Shown: positions 8,168 through 17,153, counted from the first letter of the stretch. The stretch: 64,000 nucleotides of DNA from an uncultured bacterium (GCA_949297765.1 CASFTV010000022.1:1-64000); one strand, 5' to 3'. Numbers and translations are program-made. Notes: generated by a model from the sequence alone, not told the origin.

Positions 8168-9033
8168 GGGGAGCCGCAGGACCGGGTTGCGGGCCGCGCG
8201 GCGGAAGATTCCGGCTGCTGTGCCGTCAGTTCCACATTGAAATGCCGGGAATAGCGCTGGGGAAGCTGGGCAACGTCCAGAAGAATGAAAAAGTCGATCG
8301 TCCCGAATTTGCGGTCGAATACCGGCGCTCCGCAGATTTTTGCTCCGAGGCGCAGATATCCTTTCAGAAGCGGCGGCATCAGCGCCCGCACGGAGGGGAT
8401 TGCTTCCGCGGCTTTCCTCATGGTCTCTTCATCGGGCCGTTCCATGCGGAAATCATCCTGAGGCTCGGCATACACCTCCTCCGAAAGTTTTCCGCGGGCT
8501 TTGAGTTCGTCGTAGATCAGCCATCCGTGAGCCGGTTCCGTTGTCTCCAGACTGACGCATCCGAGCAGATATCTCTGACGGCTCCGGTAGATCAGTTCAG
8601 AAATTCCGCTCCACAGCAGAGCGACCACGCTTCCGTTGCGGGAATCCGGAGCCACGCAGGTCCGGCCCACTTCGATCGCCAGCGGTGCGATAGATGCCAG
8701 TCCGTCGATCCGGTATTCCTGCTCCGAATAGAACCCGAGTCCGGAATGCCGGGCGATGGAGCCGAAATGGATCCGGTAGGTCCCGACGACCCGTTCATCA
8801 TCTTTTCGGACCACAATGAGATGGAGGCAGTGATCGTCAAATTCGTCCTTGTCGATCCCTCCCTGCAGATCCTTCAGGCCTTTTCCCTGTTCCAGATTGA
8901 ATACATTGTAACGCAGACGGAATACCGATTCAATCTCCTCATCCGTCAATGCAAATTTAATCAGATACTGGTCTTTTTCAGCGATGACCGGAGGGTTCGC
9001 AACAAGCTCCCTGATTGCGTCCAGACTTTCCAT
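8161..9033 (-). CDS. GNAT-fold acyltransferase, OlsB/hemolysin-like
   Basis: The 290-residue protein matches the acyltransferase family that includes OlsB, which N-acylates ornithine with 3-hydroxyacyl-ACP. Visible family features are FRLRYNVFNLEQG near residue 40, GTYRIHFGS near residue 88, and IEVGRTCVAPDSRNG near residue 120. The ATG at 9033 was chosen over a longer upstream start because AGGGGAGGT lies 6 nt before it. The gene directly precedes a PlsC-family acyltransferase, with a 7-bp overlap, so the two probably make a two-step acylated lipid. Some members of this family are labelled hemolysin-like; nothing here suggests a toxin. Confidence 0.85.
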   Translation of the reverse strand: MESLDAIRELVANPPVIAEKDQYLIKFALTDEEIESVFRLRYNVFNLEQGKGLKDLQGGIDKDEFDDHCLHLIVVRKDDERVVGTYRIHFGSIARHSGLGFYSEQEYRIDGLASIAPLAIEVGRTCVAPDSRNGSVVALLWSGISELIYRSRQRYLLGCVSLETTEPAHGWLIYDELKARGKLSEEVYAEPQDDFRMERPDEETMRKAAEAIPSVRALMPPLLKGYLRLGAKICGAPVFDRKFGTIDFFILLDVAQLPQRYSRHFNVELTAQQPESSAARPATRSCGSPC

Positions 9034-9112
9034 ATTTGCACCTCCCCTTGGCGGAATCTTCAAAATATCGCTTGTTTTTTCGGATTTTACTATAAACCGT
9101 ATTCGGAAAAAC

Positions 9113-10207
9113 TCAAATCGTTTTTTCGTCTTTTTCGCAAAAGAGTGGACGGGACCCCGCCGCACTGCATGCCATCCCGAAGGCGATCATGGTCGCAAAC
9201 AGGGAACTGCCTCCGTAACTGAAGATCGGAAGCGTCAGCCCTGTCGGCGGCAGAAGCGCTGTATTCACCCCGATGTGCAGAAGCGCCTGTGCCGTGAAAA
9301 GAACGCCGGTTGAAAAAATGAAGATCCTGGCTTCCGCATCCTCCGTCCGGAGGGCCATTCTCCGGAAAATCCATCCGACAAACAGATAGCCGGCGATCAT
9401 CAGAAGTCCGCCGGCGACTCCGCCCGACTCCACGATCGAGGCAAACGCAGAGTCGCTGTGCGACAGCGGAAGATACGCATTCGACCAGAGCGCTCCCCCC
9501 CATTCCGATCCGAACACCCCTCCGTGCGCCAGCGTGTATTGAAACTGTTTGATGTGCCATCCCGCCCCGTAAAGATGACTGTCCGGATTCCAGTATCCGG
9601 CGATGCGCTTCATCGCATATTCGTGTTTCAGAACGAACAGAACCGCCGTCGGAACGGCAAGAGCGCCGAACAGCAGAAAAAAGGTCCGGAAATAACCGGC
9701 GGTGCACAGAACCACGGCAAGTCCGAGGAAAAAGACCGTCGCCGATCCGAAGTCCGGTTCCAGAAGCACCAGCCCGCAGAATACCATTCCGCTTCCCGCA
9801 AGATACAGCGCCCGTTTCCGTTCCGGCCACTGCGTCTTTGCGGCAAATCCGCTGATCAGCAGCAGAAACGGCGCCTTCGCGAATTCCGACGGCTGAAGAA
9901 GCACCCCTCCGAGCGAAAACCATCCATGCATTCCGTTGATCGGCGTGCCCAGAAACAGAACCAGCAGCAGCGCCGCCACCGCCGCTCCTCCCAGATACCG
10001 GGCGCAGCTCTTGTAAATCCCGAACGGAATCCGGGAAAGAACCAGAAACAGGATGATCCCGAAAATCAGCCAGACCAGCTGACGGAACGAATAATGAAAC
10101 GGATTTTCCCCGAGCGCCCGCGCACTGTAAATCGAGAGGCATCCGCCCAGCCCGAGAATCGTAAGTCCGAGCGCCGCGCTGAGATAGGTCTGTTCATTCC
10201 GGTTCAT
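9113..10207 (-). CDS. ftsW: SEDS-family peptidoglycan glycosyltransferase, FtsW/RodA type
   Basis: SEDS proteins polymerise lipid II into glycan strands at the division site (FtsW) or sidewall (RodA). The protein has 364 residues and about ten membrane segments. Conserved elements include GWFSLGGVLLQPSEFAK near residue 95, and LPLSHSDSAFASIVE near residue 248. The aspartate in the latter aligns with the essential catalytic Asp of SEDS enzymes. The C-terminal FSYGGSSL is a further family signature. FtsW is preferred over RodA because the gene sits in an mraZ-led cluster. The start overlaps the stop of the PBP-like gene by 4 bp (ATGA), so a stoichiometric complex of the two is likely. Confidence 0.92.
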   Translation of the reverse strand: MNRNEQTYLSAALGLTILGLGGCLSIYSARALGENPFHYSFRQLVWLIFGIILFLVLSRIPFGIYKSCARYLGGAAVAALLLVLFLGTPINGMHGWFSLGGVLLQPSEFAKAPFLLLISGFAAKTQWPERKRALYLAGSGMVFCGLVLLEPDFGSATVFFLGLAVVLCTAGYFRTFFLLFGALAVPTAVLFVLKHEYAMKRIAGYWNPDSHLYGAGWHIKQFQYTLAHGGVFGSEWGGALWSNAYLPLSHSDSAFASIVESGGVAGGLLMIAGYLFVGWIFRRMALRTEDAEARIFIFSTGVLFTAQALLHIGVNTALLPPTGLTLPIFSYGGSSLFATMIAFGMACSAAGSRPLFCEKDEKTI

Positions 10208-10896
10208 GGTCTGCTCGCCTCCCGGATGGAAACGGGGAGGGTGACATCTTTTCCCGGAACGGGCGGCGTCAGAATTTCAATGGTCCCCGGCACCCATGCT
10301 CCGCGGCGGTCCAGCATCACGCGGAACACTCCCGGCCGTCCGGAAAGTTCACGGTCAAACTCCGCTTCCCAGCCGGAGATGCCGCTTTCCCGTTCCTGCT
10401 CCTTCCGGAATTCGGTTTCCCCGATTTTTTTCCGGATCTCCGGATCGTCCACGGTCCGGCGGCGCGGACGGGGAACAATTTCCAGTTCCGGACAGCGCTG
10501 AAGCAGCTGCTGCAGTTTCAGAATCTCTCCCGGCGAAAGATTCCGTTTCAGAAGAATGCGTGTCTCCTCCTCCTCCTCGGCCGGAGGGGTATCCGGAAAC
10601 ACGGCTTTGAGACGGGCGCACAGATCCGTGTATCTTTCCGCTTTCAGACCGTTCTTTGAGAGCGAGAGATCGTGCGTCAGTTCGGTCCATGCCAGTTTGA
10701 TTCCGTCGCGGTCACGCAGCGTTCCGCGCATCGCCGGAATGCCTCCTTCGCGCCAGGCAAGATACCGGCTCTCCTCCAGAAGCCTTCCGCGCTCCCACCA
10801 GGAGTAATAAATCATGTGCGCCGCGGCGAGACCTCCCCAGAGCAGAAGTCCGCACAGAATGATCCCGCTTCGTTTTTTGAACTCCGACGGATTCAT
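10204..10896 (-). CDS. Class B PBP dimerisation-domain protein lacking the transpeptidase domain
   Basis: The protein has an N-terminal membrane anchor (about residues 11-28) and then the N-terminal module of FtsI/PBP2 proteins. The class B signatures RGTLRDRDGIKLA and GISGWEAEFDRELSGRPG are both present. The sequence ends at GKDVTLPVSI plus a few residues, exactly where family members normally enter the transpeptidase domain (GKDV-LTID). The total is 230 residues against roughly 550-700 for FtsI. No SXXK, SXN or KTG motif exists downstream because the ftsW start overlaps the stop codon. It therefore cannot crosslink peptidoglycan. It may act only as a SEDS activator, with crosslinking done elsewhere. 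A frameshift is unlikely given the clean ATGA coupling. Confidence 0.82.
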   Translation of the reverse strand: MNPSEFKKRSGIILCGLLLWGGLAAAHMIYYSWWERGRLLEESRYLAWREGGIPAMRGTLRDRDGIKLAWTELTHDLSLSKNGLKAERYTDLCARLKAVFPDTPPAEEEEETRILLKRNLSPGEILKLQQLLQRCPELEIVPRPRRRTVDDPEIRKKIGETEFRKEQERESGISGWEAEFDRELSGRPGVFRVMLDRRGAWVPGTIEILTPPVPGKDVTLPVSIREASRP

Positions 10897-11162
10897 CTCC
10901 GGATTCGCGGAAGTTCATGAAGATTAAGCGTTGTGCTTTTCAGCGCAAGTTCCGGTGCGCGGACAATCAGATCCTCCCACTCCGTCCGGTTTTCCGACGG
11001 AATATAGGAACTCATCTCTCTGCAGGCCACCCGGCAGGTGTTGACATTCAATCCCCGTCTGGAGCGGTTCCGTTCCCCGTTGATCCTGGCTGAACCCAGC
11101 AGCATCAGGGAAAGAAACAACACGAGAATGCAGAACACATAGCGGACTTTCAGCGGTTTCAT
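10893..11162 (-). CDS. FtsL-like small bitopic membrane protein
   Basis: The 89-residue protein has a short basic cytoplasmic tail (MKPLKVR), one membrane segment (residues 8-24), and a soluble tail outside. Position is the main clue: it lies between mraZ and the PBP-like gene, where ftsL normally sits, and its stop overlaps the PBP start by 4 bp. The tail lacks an obvious leucine-zipper coiled coil and has two cysteines, so sequence alone does not prove FtsL. The ATG is preceded by AAAGGAGA about 10 nt upstream. Confidence 0.65.
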   Translation of the reverse strand: MKPLKVRYVFCILVLFLSLMLLGSARINGERNRSRRGLNVNTCRVACREMSSYIPSENRTEWEDLIVRAPELALKSTTLNLHELPRIRR

Positions 11163-11196
11163 GAATGCCGGTCTCCTTTCCCTTCTTTTTATGTTT

Positions 11197-11679
11197 TTAC
11201 TGTTCTTCGCGGCCTGTTTCCAGATCGCGCATCATTTCCAGTTCATCTTTTTTCATGGAGTGATCCATGATTTTCCGCTGTTCCGCCTCCCAGCGTTCCA
11301 GCGACCAGAGTTCCACGCCGATTTCAATGCCGACGACCAGCGCGTCCGTTCCGTTTTCGATCGCCGCATGTTCCTTGAACATCTGCGGCAGAGTGATCCG
11401 TCCCTGCGCCGAAATCTTTCCCGACTGCGACCAGGCGCCGAATCGCCGCAGCGTCCGCCGGAACACGATGGAATCCCCGGCGCGCTCCGCAGGATTGCTC
11501 TCCCGCTTCCGCATCTCCAGATAGACCCTTTCCGGATACACCGCAATCGCCCCTTCCGGAAGACAGTGCAGCACAACATCGCCGCCGCGTGCCGTGAAAT
11601 CCTCGATCACCCGCGGACTCAGTTTGATTCGTCCGTTCGCATCCACGGAGCATTTGTCGATCCCGCAGAAAGAGAGCAT
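11197..11679 (-). CDS. mraZ: Transcriptional regulator MraZ
   Basis: MraZ is a ring-forming AbrB-fold protein that binds direct repeats in front of the division and cell-wall (dcw) cluster. Both half-domains are visible: SVDANGRIKLSPRVIEDF (residues 11-28) and SAQGRITLPQMFKEHAAI (about residues 89-106). The 160-residue length is slightly longer than E. coli MraZ because of a charged C-terminal tail. Normally rsmH follows at once; here the FtsL-like gene follows after 34 bp and rsmH is missing. The start has GGAGA about 10 nt upstream. It heads a four-gene operon ending with ftsW. Confidence 0.93.
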   Translation of the reverse strand: MLSFCGIDKCSVDANGRIKLSPRVIEDFTARGGDVVLHCLPEGAIAVYPERVYLEMRKRESNPAERAGDSIVFRRTLRRFGAWSQSGKISAQGRITLPQMFKEHAAIENGTDALVVGIEIGVELWSLERWEAEQRKIMDHSMKKDELEMMRDLETGREEQ

Positions 11680-11782
11680 CCGATTGGTCTCCGGTTTATT
11701 CCATTTTGTTCCAATATATTCCGAAAAATTCCAAAATCAAGCCATTTTAAAAAAAATACGGAAATTTTTTCGGTCTGAAGAG

Positions 11783-11819
11783 AAAAAAACTCCGCCGGCG
11801 GGAAACGCTCAGCGGAGTT
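11783..11819 (-). terminator. Rho-independent terminator after the GH42-like gene
   Basis: On the minus strand AACTCCGC and GCGGAGTT form a perfect 8-bp stem (11812-11819 with 11788-11795). A run of T residues follows at 11789-11783. It lies about 75 bp beyond the stop codon of the hydrolase gene and before mraZ, so it would separate the two operons. Confidence 0.75.
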
Positions 11820-11892
11820 GAACGGAAAAGGAGAAGGGGCGAGGTGGTCGCCGGATCATTGGATCACAAACGGATCGTGAGAGTCCGGTTCC

Positions 11893-13740
11893 TTATTCCA
11901 TAAAATAGAGACAGGTTCCTGAGTCGGAGAAATGCTCCGTGAAGGAATCGGTGTTCTCCGCGACAACCCGTCCGGAGAACAGTTCTGTGATTTTCTTTGC
12001 CTTCCGCGGAAGGAGGACGGGAACATCCGCCGCACCTTTCCGATGGACCATCAGAAATTCATCGGAACTCCAGACCGCATTGCCTTCCGGAGTATAACAA
12101 TGAACCCCCGCTTCTTTTGCGAGACGGCGCAGTTCCGCAGCGGTCAAGTCGGTCATCTTTGCGTAATAGACGGAGCGATGGGTCGGAAACGTTTTGATTT
12201 CATGATCGTCGACACCGAACGGAACTCCGGTCAGGACGCGGACATGGTCCGGATCGTACTTCCCGCCGGAAAGAATGCCGGGCGCATAGATCCAGACGAT
12301 CAGGCGGTCCGGGCGGCAGACAAACTTCTTCAGAATCTCATTCCTCCGAGCATCGGAGAGTACATGACTCTGGAAGATGATCATCCGGTAGGAATCCAGG
12401 TTGATTTTATCAAGATCCTTCCATGCGGCCGTGTCGAAGGGGAGGGCTGCATCGGAGAATTCGTCGCGGATCTTATGTGCGAGGAAGTACTGCTTCGGAT
12501 GATCGTAGAAGTTGACGAAGTAATTGCTTTCCGGATCATGGACCAGCAGAATTCCCGCATTGGAGCCGCTGGAGAGAGCGGCATATTTCTCCCAGAGAGT
12601 TTGCATCTGAGCGATCGCCTTTTTGACTTCGGGCGACGCATAGGAGTTTCCCCAGATGTTGAACCACCAGAGATGAAAACGGTTGATCAGACTCAGCGAC
12701 ATTTCGCGGCGCAGTCCGGCGACGTCCTCTTCGGGGGTTTTCCAGGCATTCCATATTTTCCCCTCGATCCGGATATGATCCGTGAGATCGCGGTTGGTCG
12801 TGCTGGTGATGCGGTCGCATTCGTGCAGATAGGCGATGTTCCGGCGTTTCAGCATCTGAAGCGTGGCAATATAACCGCTTGCGGAGCCGATGTCCCGCGT
12901 GGAGTTGCAGGAAGCTCCGATGACAAAATCGGGCGGGGCGGTGTCGAAGACCCGCTCGCACTCATGCTGTCCTTCCGCCATCATGTGAAACGGATAGCCG
13001 AAGAAGATGCCGATTTTTCTCTCTTTCCGGATCTTTTTCCGGGCGGAGGTGATGAAATGAATCGCGAGATCCGCCATCAAATCGTTGACATAGTGAAGCC
13101 ACTGGATGACGTGCGCTTCTTTTTCCGGATCACGGACAAAATCATGCCGGGCGCTTTTCAGTTCCCGGGAATTCGGGATGGGGAGAACGGGAACTCCCTG
13201 TTTTCCGCACCACTCCTCATAATAAGCACTTTTGAGTTCTTCCGCGCAGAAGTAGCTGTGGTCGATCCACTCCATGGTGCGCCCGCAGGCGAGGATGTAA
13301 CCTGCCATCCGGTCCCGGTATTTCGTCTCCGTATATTCCAGAAACGCATTCAGATACTTTGTTGTCAGATCCAGCCATTCCGAATGCAGGGAGCAGGCGG
13401 TCAGCGAATAAAAGGAATCCAGCGAAATTTTTCGGGCCAGCCATTGCGGAGAATTCAGATCAACCGCACAGAAAAAACGTGCTTCCGGATGAAACTCCAG
13501 CACATCGGCAATGTGACGGTCCAGCGACGAGAAATCGTAGCTCTCATCATAATTCCAGATTGGCGGATAGGCGCTGTACGGCTCGCCGAACGCGTTCGTC
13601 GTATTCATCGGAGAAATGGAAACCAAATTGATTCCCGCCTTCCTTATCGTTGTCAGAGCCTCAGTATCCTTCTTCAGAAACTTCCCATACGGAAGCCGAT
13701 AAATCATCCACGGTTTCATATCAACTTTCATTTCAGCCAT
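11893..13740 (-). CDS. Putative GH42-like glycoside hydrolase, cytoplasmic
   Basis: The 615-residue protein looks like a beta-galactosidase-type TIM barrel followed by a Rossmann-like domain. The barrel starts at WMIYRLPYGKFLKKD and carries candidate acidic residues in CGRTMEWIDHSYF and AYLHECDRIT, which are candidates for acid/base and nucleophile. The second domain (MIIFQSHVLSDARRNEIL) resembles the trimerisation domain of GH42 enzymes. No signal peptide is seen with the ATG at 13740, which has GGAGGAAA directly upstream; a longer upstream start would translate three hairpins and is less likely. The substrate is unknown. It lies downstream of a large secreted hydrolase and is probably part of the same locus. 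Confidence 0.82.
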   Translation of the reverse strand: MAEMKVDMKPWMIYRLPYGKFLKKDTEALTTIRKAGINLVSISPMNTTNAFGEPYSAYPPIWNYDESYDFSSLDRHIADVLEFHPEARFFCAVDLNSPQWLARKISLDSFYSLTACSLHSEWLDLTTKYLNAFLEYTETKYRDRMAGYILACGRTMEWIDHSYFCAEELKSAYYEEWCGKQGVPVLPIPNSRELKSARHDFVRDPEKEAHVIQWLHYVNDLMADLAIHFITSARKKIRKERKIGIFFGYPFHMMAEGQHECERVFDTAPPDFVIGASCNSTRDIGSASGYIATLQMLKRRNIAYLHECDRITSTTNRDLTDHIRIEGKIWNAWKTPEEDVAGLRREMSLSLINRFHLWWFNIWGNSYASPEVKKAIAQMQTLWEKYAALSSGSNAGILLVHDPESNYFVNFYDHPKQYFLAHKIRDEFSDAALPFDTAAWKDLDKINLDSYRMIIFQSHVLSDARRNEILKKFVCRPDRLIVWIYAPGILSGGKYDPDHVRVLTGVPFGVDDHEIKTFPTHRSVYYAKMTDLTAAELRRLAKEAGVHCYTPEGNAVWSSDEFLMVHRKGAADVPVLLPRKAKKITELFSGRVVAENTDSFTEHFSDSGTCLYFME

Positions 13741-13751
13741 TTTCCTCCGGT

Positions 13752-13809
13752 CAAGGGCCGCTGCCCTTGTCGCGGTCCAGCGGCGAAACGCTGGTCGTGC
13801 GGAGCACGA
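13752..13809. repeat. Three consecutive perfect hairpins in the leader of the GH42-like gene
   Basis: CAAGGG/CCCTTG (13752-13769), CCAGCG/CGCTGG (13777-13794) and TCGTGC/GCACGA (13795-13809) are three 6-bp perfect inverted repeats placed end to end. The stretch is GC-rich, unlike other intergenic DNA here, and ends just before the Shine-Dalgarno sequence. It could be a REP-like mobile palindromic element or a structured mRNA leader. Confidence 0.6.
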
Positions 13810-13907
13810 AATCCCGCTTTTTCTTCCATCTCTTCTTCGGCGATCCATTACTTCAAAACAGCGTTCTCCTTTCCTCACCATTGCTATACTAATCCTGCAT
13901 CTGAGGA

Positions 13908-16900
13908 TTATTCTGCGGAAAGCTCAAAGAAAAGATACGCACCGTCACGAGCCGTATCAACGGAGAAAACCGCGCGCCCGGCTTCTCTTTTTTCCGGAAG
14001 AATCGTTTTCATCCTCTTTCCGGAATAATGCAGGCAGTACAGTTTCATTTTTTCCGCATTGTCATTCTGAACGGCGACCCGGAACGATCCGCTTTGAAGC
14101 AACGGCGGATAATACCCGAAATGGAAAATTTCACGCATCTCCCTGTCATAGAACTGCATCCTGCTGTTCAACGCATTGGTGGCGAAAACGAGCATCAGTT
14201 TTTTTGCAGACCGGATCGGCTCTTTTCCGTCAATGGAGACCAGCGAAATTCCCGCATCCTTTCCCAGTTGAAGAACTTCGAAATCGTCCATTTGCTCTTT
14301 CGTTCCGGCGGGCGCGCAGATTCCCTGGAAGCGCGGAGTGTTGATCCGGACCAGATTTCGGGAGCAGTCCATGTAAATCTCTCCATTTGCGCTTTCAAAG
14401 ATCGCATCGCCATCGGAGCGGTTGCTTTCGGGGAGAAGGCCCTTCTGCCTGAGTATTTTGATGAAGGGAGCTGCGCTCCCGGAGCCGGTTTCCCGGCTCT
14501 GGAGAGTGGCTTTCGTTTCAACGGTTTCGGATCCGCCCGCGAGAGGAAATGCAACACCGTTCCTTCGAGACTTCTCCGCCTCGGCCTGTCCATAATCGCC
14601 GGAGAAGCGCATCAGAAGAGCGAGCGCGTTCTGAGAGCGGGAAAACATCTGCTGCCCCGTAAGACTGGTCCAGTCTTTTTCCCGGACGCGGATCCGCACT
14701 TCGTTTTCCGCCGGATCGACATCGCCGCGGACAAACAGAAAATAGGTCAGGAATTCCGATGCCTGAGCGATCGGATCGCGATGACTGTTGAACTGACGGA
14801 TGGAAAAGCGTGCATCGCCTTCGCTCAACGCTTCGACATTGACGATTCCTCCGTGGAGAGTCAGAATGCTGATTCCGTTCAGTGCCGCATAGGCTCCGGC
14901 TGTAAACGGCTGCTGATGGCGGTAGCGGTTCCAGAAGACATGCGAGTATTCGGAAACAACCATCGGTTTTCCGGTGAGCTTTGCGGAAATCAGATCCCGG
15001 AACATTCCTGCCGCGTTGGCGACCGAGCTGTTCTGGCGGTTGATGGCGCCTTTGCTGTTTCCCCCCTGCGGATGATCGTGATAGCTGTTGATTGCCACGA
15101 CGTCATTCTTCAGTCGGACAACATTTCCTGTATGCCGCTTGGAGAGATTGCATCCGGCGATCAGTCCTTTGTATCCCATTTTCCGCAGTTCGGTCCGGTA
15201 CCACTCCATCGTGTTCTGTTCGGTTTCCAGAATAAAGTTCAGCGCATCGACGTCTTTGGTGTTGAAGTTCCGGAAGCAGGGTATTTCCGAAAAAGAGCGG
15301 TAGTGTGTGCCGCGGGATTTGTTGCAGGATTCGATGGTTTTGTATTTCTTCTCCAGATATTTCCGGTAGTGGGGCGCGACGATCTTCGGATTCATGAACG
15401 TCGAAAATGCAAAGGCCTGTTCATTGAATGTGATGACCATCGCCAGAACCGGATCGTCGATCAGCGCCGTTTTTGTGTAAGGATTGACGTGGGTCAGGAG
15501 CTTTTTCACACCGGCGATCCAGTTTTCCCGTGCCTCTTCCGAAAAATGAATCCGCAGTTTCATGTTGTGCGAATCCCGGAGATTGCTCCATTTGTCGAAC
15601 CGGTGCTGAGCATAGTAGCCGTTCGGATGGGTCATCAGATCCAGCATCAGATAGATGCCCTGTTTTTTCATTTGGGCAACCGTGTAGTCGAAAATGTCCA
15701 GAGAACGGGTGTTGAATTCCACATCACGCGAAGATCCGTTCATCAGGAAGGTGTCGAGAAAATGGAATCTTGCCATCCGCAGTCCCCGTCGGACAAATTC
15801 CCGGACGCACTGTTCCGCCTCCAGTCCGCGGTAAAATGTCGTCGGGAACGAGGCGCAGAGCATTCGCAGGTCGCGTTCCGGCTCCCGTTCGAAACAGAGA
15901 GTTCCGCGCTCGGAGACGACGATCCGCCCGAGTGTGCCTGATTCCGGCCATTTTTCAAACCGGGAGAGATCCATCGGCGATCCCGGAATGCAGAAATCAT
16001 AATCGGTCCGGCGGAGCGCCATCCATTCTTTTCCCAGCCTGATTTCCAGAACGGGCTTGTCCTCCGGATACGGAATTCCATCTGCGGAAAGCGTTGCCGC
16101 GCAGACGATCCAGACGGCCTCCGTATCGGCGGAAAGAAAGCGCAGAGCGGTGATTTCTCCGAGATCCTTCTTCAGTTCCAGACGGGTGGCAAACAGGGTT
16201 CGCGTGCCTTTTCCCGGTCCCCGGACCGTCAATGCGGGAATGGCGTCCGGAAGACGGGAGGAGCTCCACCAGTCCCCGACCTGTTTCCGGTTCCGGATCG
16301 GGAGACTCTCTTTTCCTTTTGTCCCGACAACTTCAATCCGGCCGATCTCCTGAGCCTTTCTGCTTCCGCCCCAGCAGAGCGTGTGGAGCAGATAAAGATA
16401 CTTTGCCCCGACCGGTTTTTCCAGATTGACCGTGATCTCTTTCGGCCCGGACGGGAAATTGCTGCTGCCGAGCGTCAGAACGGCTTTCCCGGTTTTCTGA
16501 ATGAAAAACGGGAACGTCTTATACTCTTTTCTCCAGAACTCCTTGAGGAAGGGGGTCCCGTCATTCTGCGGGCCCTGATCGGACCATCCTCCGCGTCCGT
16601 CTCCGGCCTTCTCATCCTGGTAGGCCATGTTGGCGGCTTTGTTCAGCGGGACGGCCATTCCCAGATTTTCCAGTTTCAGATTGCGCATCCGGAACAGTCC
16701 GGTCGTTCCCTGCATGCCGATCTGAAGTTTCAGATCCTCAATCCCCGCGGGAAGAAAAAGGACGCTGCGGATTGTAACCCAGTCATAGGAGGTTTCTGTT
16801 GTTTTTGTGATTCCCTGATAGAAGTTTTTCCCGTTGAGTTTGGCAAGAAACTGAATCTTGACCCCAGTGAACGGTTTTCTGATATAACGTTTCAGGTCGC

Positions 16901-17153
16901 TTCCCTTGATGTCCGCGGAGACGGCAATCAGCCTGCCCGCCATTTTCTCTGCGGGAAACGGAAGATAAATGGAGGGAAAGCCTCCGGATTTTTTCTCCAT
17001 TCTAAAATTCAAAGCGCCGTCGGACCAGGAACTTTCCGGCCGGAGAGTCCATTCCTTCAGACTCTCCGGTGTCTGGAACGAATTCTCGTAAATCACATCG
17101 CAAAACGAGAAGAGGCCGGCAAACAGAAGAGGGAGGAGAAAGAAAAGTTTCAT
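13908..17153 (-). CDS. Large secreted multidomain glycoside hydrolase, clan GH-A-like
   Basis: The 1081-residue protein starts with a signal peptide (MKLFFLLPLLFAGLFSFC). A beta-sandwich binding module covers roughly residues 20-165 and a second one about 220-360. A TIM barrel follows, from about residue 440 to 760. Candidate catalytic residues are E578 in ITFNEQAF (acid/base, at the end of strand 4) and E735 in MVVSEYSHV (nucleophile), spaced as in clan GH-A enzymes. The last 250 residues form beta-rich accessory domains. It is encoded 11 bp after a pseudopilin gene and is probably cotranscribed with it, although its Shine-Dalgarno is weak. The polysaccharide target cannot be named from sequence alone. 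Confidence 0.85.
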   Translation of the reverse strand: MKLFFLLPLLFAGLFSFCDVIYENSFQTPESLKEWTLRPESSWSDGALNFRMEKKSGGFPSIYLPFPAEKMAGRLIAVSADIKGSDLKRYIRKPFTGVKIQFLAKLNGKNFYQGITKTTETSYDWVTIRSVLFLPAGIEDLKLQIGMQGTTGLFRMRNLKLENLGMAVPLNKAANMAYQDEKAGDGRGGWSDQGPQNDGTPFLKEFWRKEYKTFPFFIQKTGKAVLTLGSSNFPSGPKEITVNLEKPVGAKYLYLLHTLCWGGSRKAQEIGRIEVVGTKGKESLPIRNRKQVGDWWSSSRLPDAIPALTVRGPGKGTRTLFATRLELKKDLGEITALRFLSADTEAVWIVCAATLSADGIPYPEDKPVLEIRLGKEWMALRRTDYDFCIPGSPMDLSRFEKWPESGTLGRIVVSERGTLCFEREPERDLRMLCASFPTTFYRGLEAEQCVREFVRRGLRMARFHFLDTFLMNGSSRDVEFNTRSLDIFDYTVAQMKKQGIYLMLDLMTHPNGYYAQHRFDKWSNLRDSHNMKLRIHFSEEARENWIAGVKKLLTHVNPYTKTALIDDPVLAMVITFNEQAFAFSTFMNPKIVAPHYRKYLEKKYKTIESCNKSRGTHYRSFSEIPCFRNFNTKDVDALNFILETEQNTMEWYRTELRKMGYKGLIAGCNLSKRHTGNVVRLKNDVVAINSYHDHPQGGNSKGAINRQNSSVANAAGMFRDLISAKLTGKPMVVSEYSHVFWNRYRHQQPFTAGAYAALNGISILTLHGGIVNVEALSEGDARFSIRQFNSHRDPIAQASEFLTYFLFVRGDVDPAENEVRIRVREKDWTSLTGQQMFSRSQNALALLMRFSGDYGQAEAEKSRRNGVAFPLAGGSETVETKATLQSRETGSGSAAPFIKILRQKGLLPESNRSDGDAIFESANGEIYMDCSRNLVRINTPRFQGICAPAGTKEQMDDFEVLQLGKDAGISLVSIDGKEPIRSAKKLMLVFATNALNSRMQFYDREMREIFHFGYYPPLLQSGSFRVAVQNDNAEKMKLYCLHYSGKRMKTILPEKREAGRAVFSVDTARDGAYLFFELSAE

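Noticed and set aside
10204-10896. Frameshifted full-length ftsI
   Set aside because: No transpeptidase motifs follow in any frame, since ftsW begins within the stop codon overlap.
11932-15941. Two long plus-strand frames opposite the two hydrolases
   Set aside because: They overlap signal-bearing and motif-bearing genes and have low-complexity composition.
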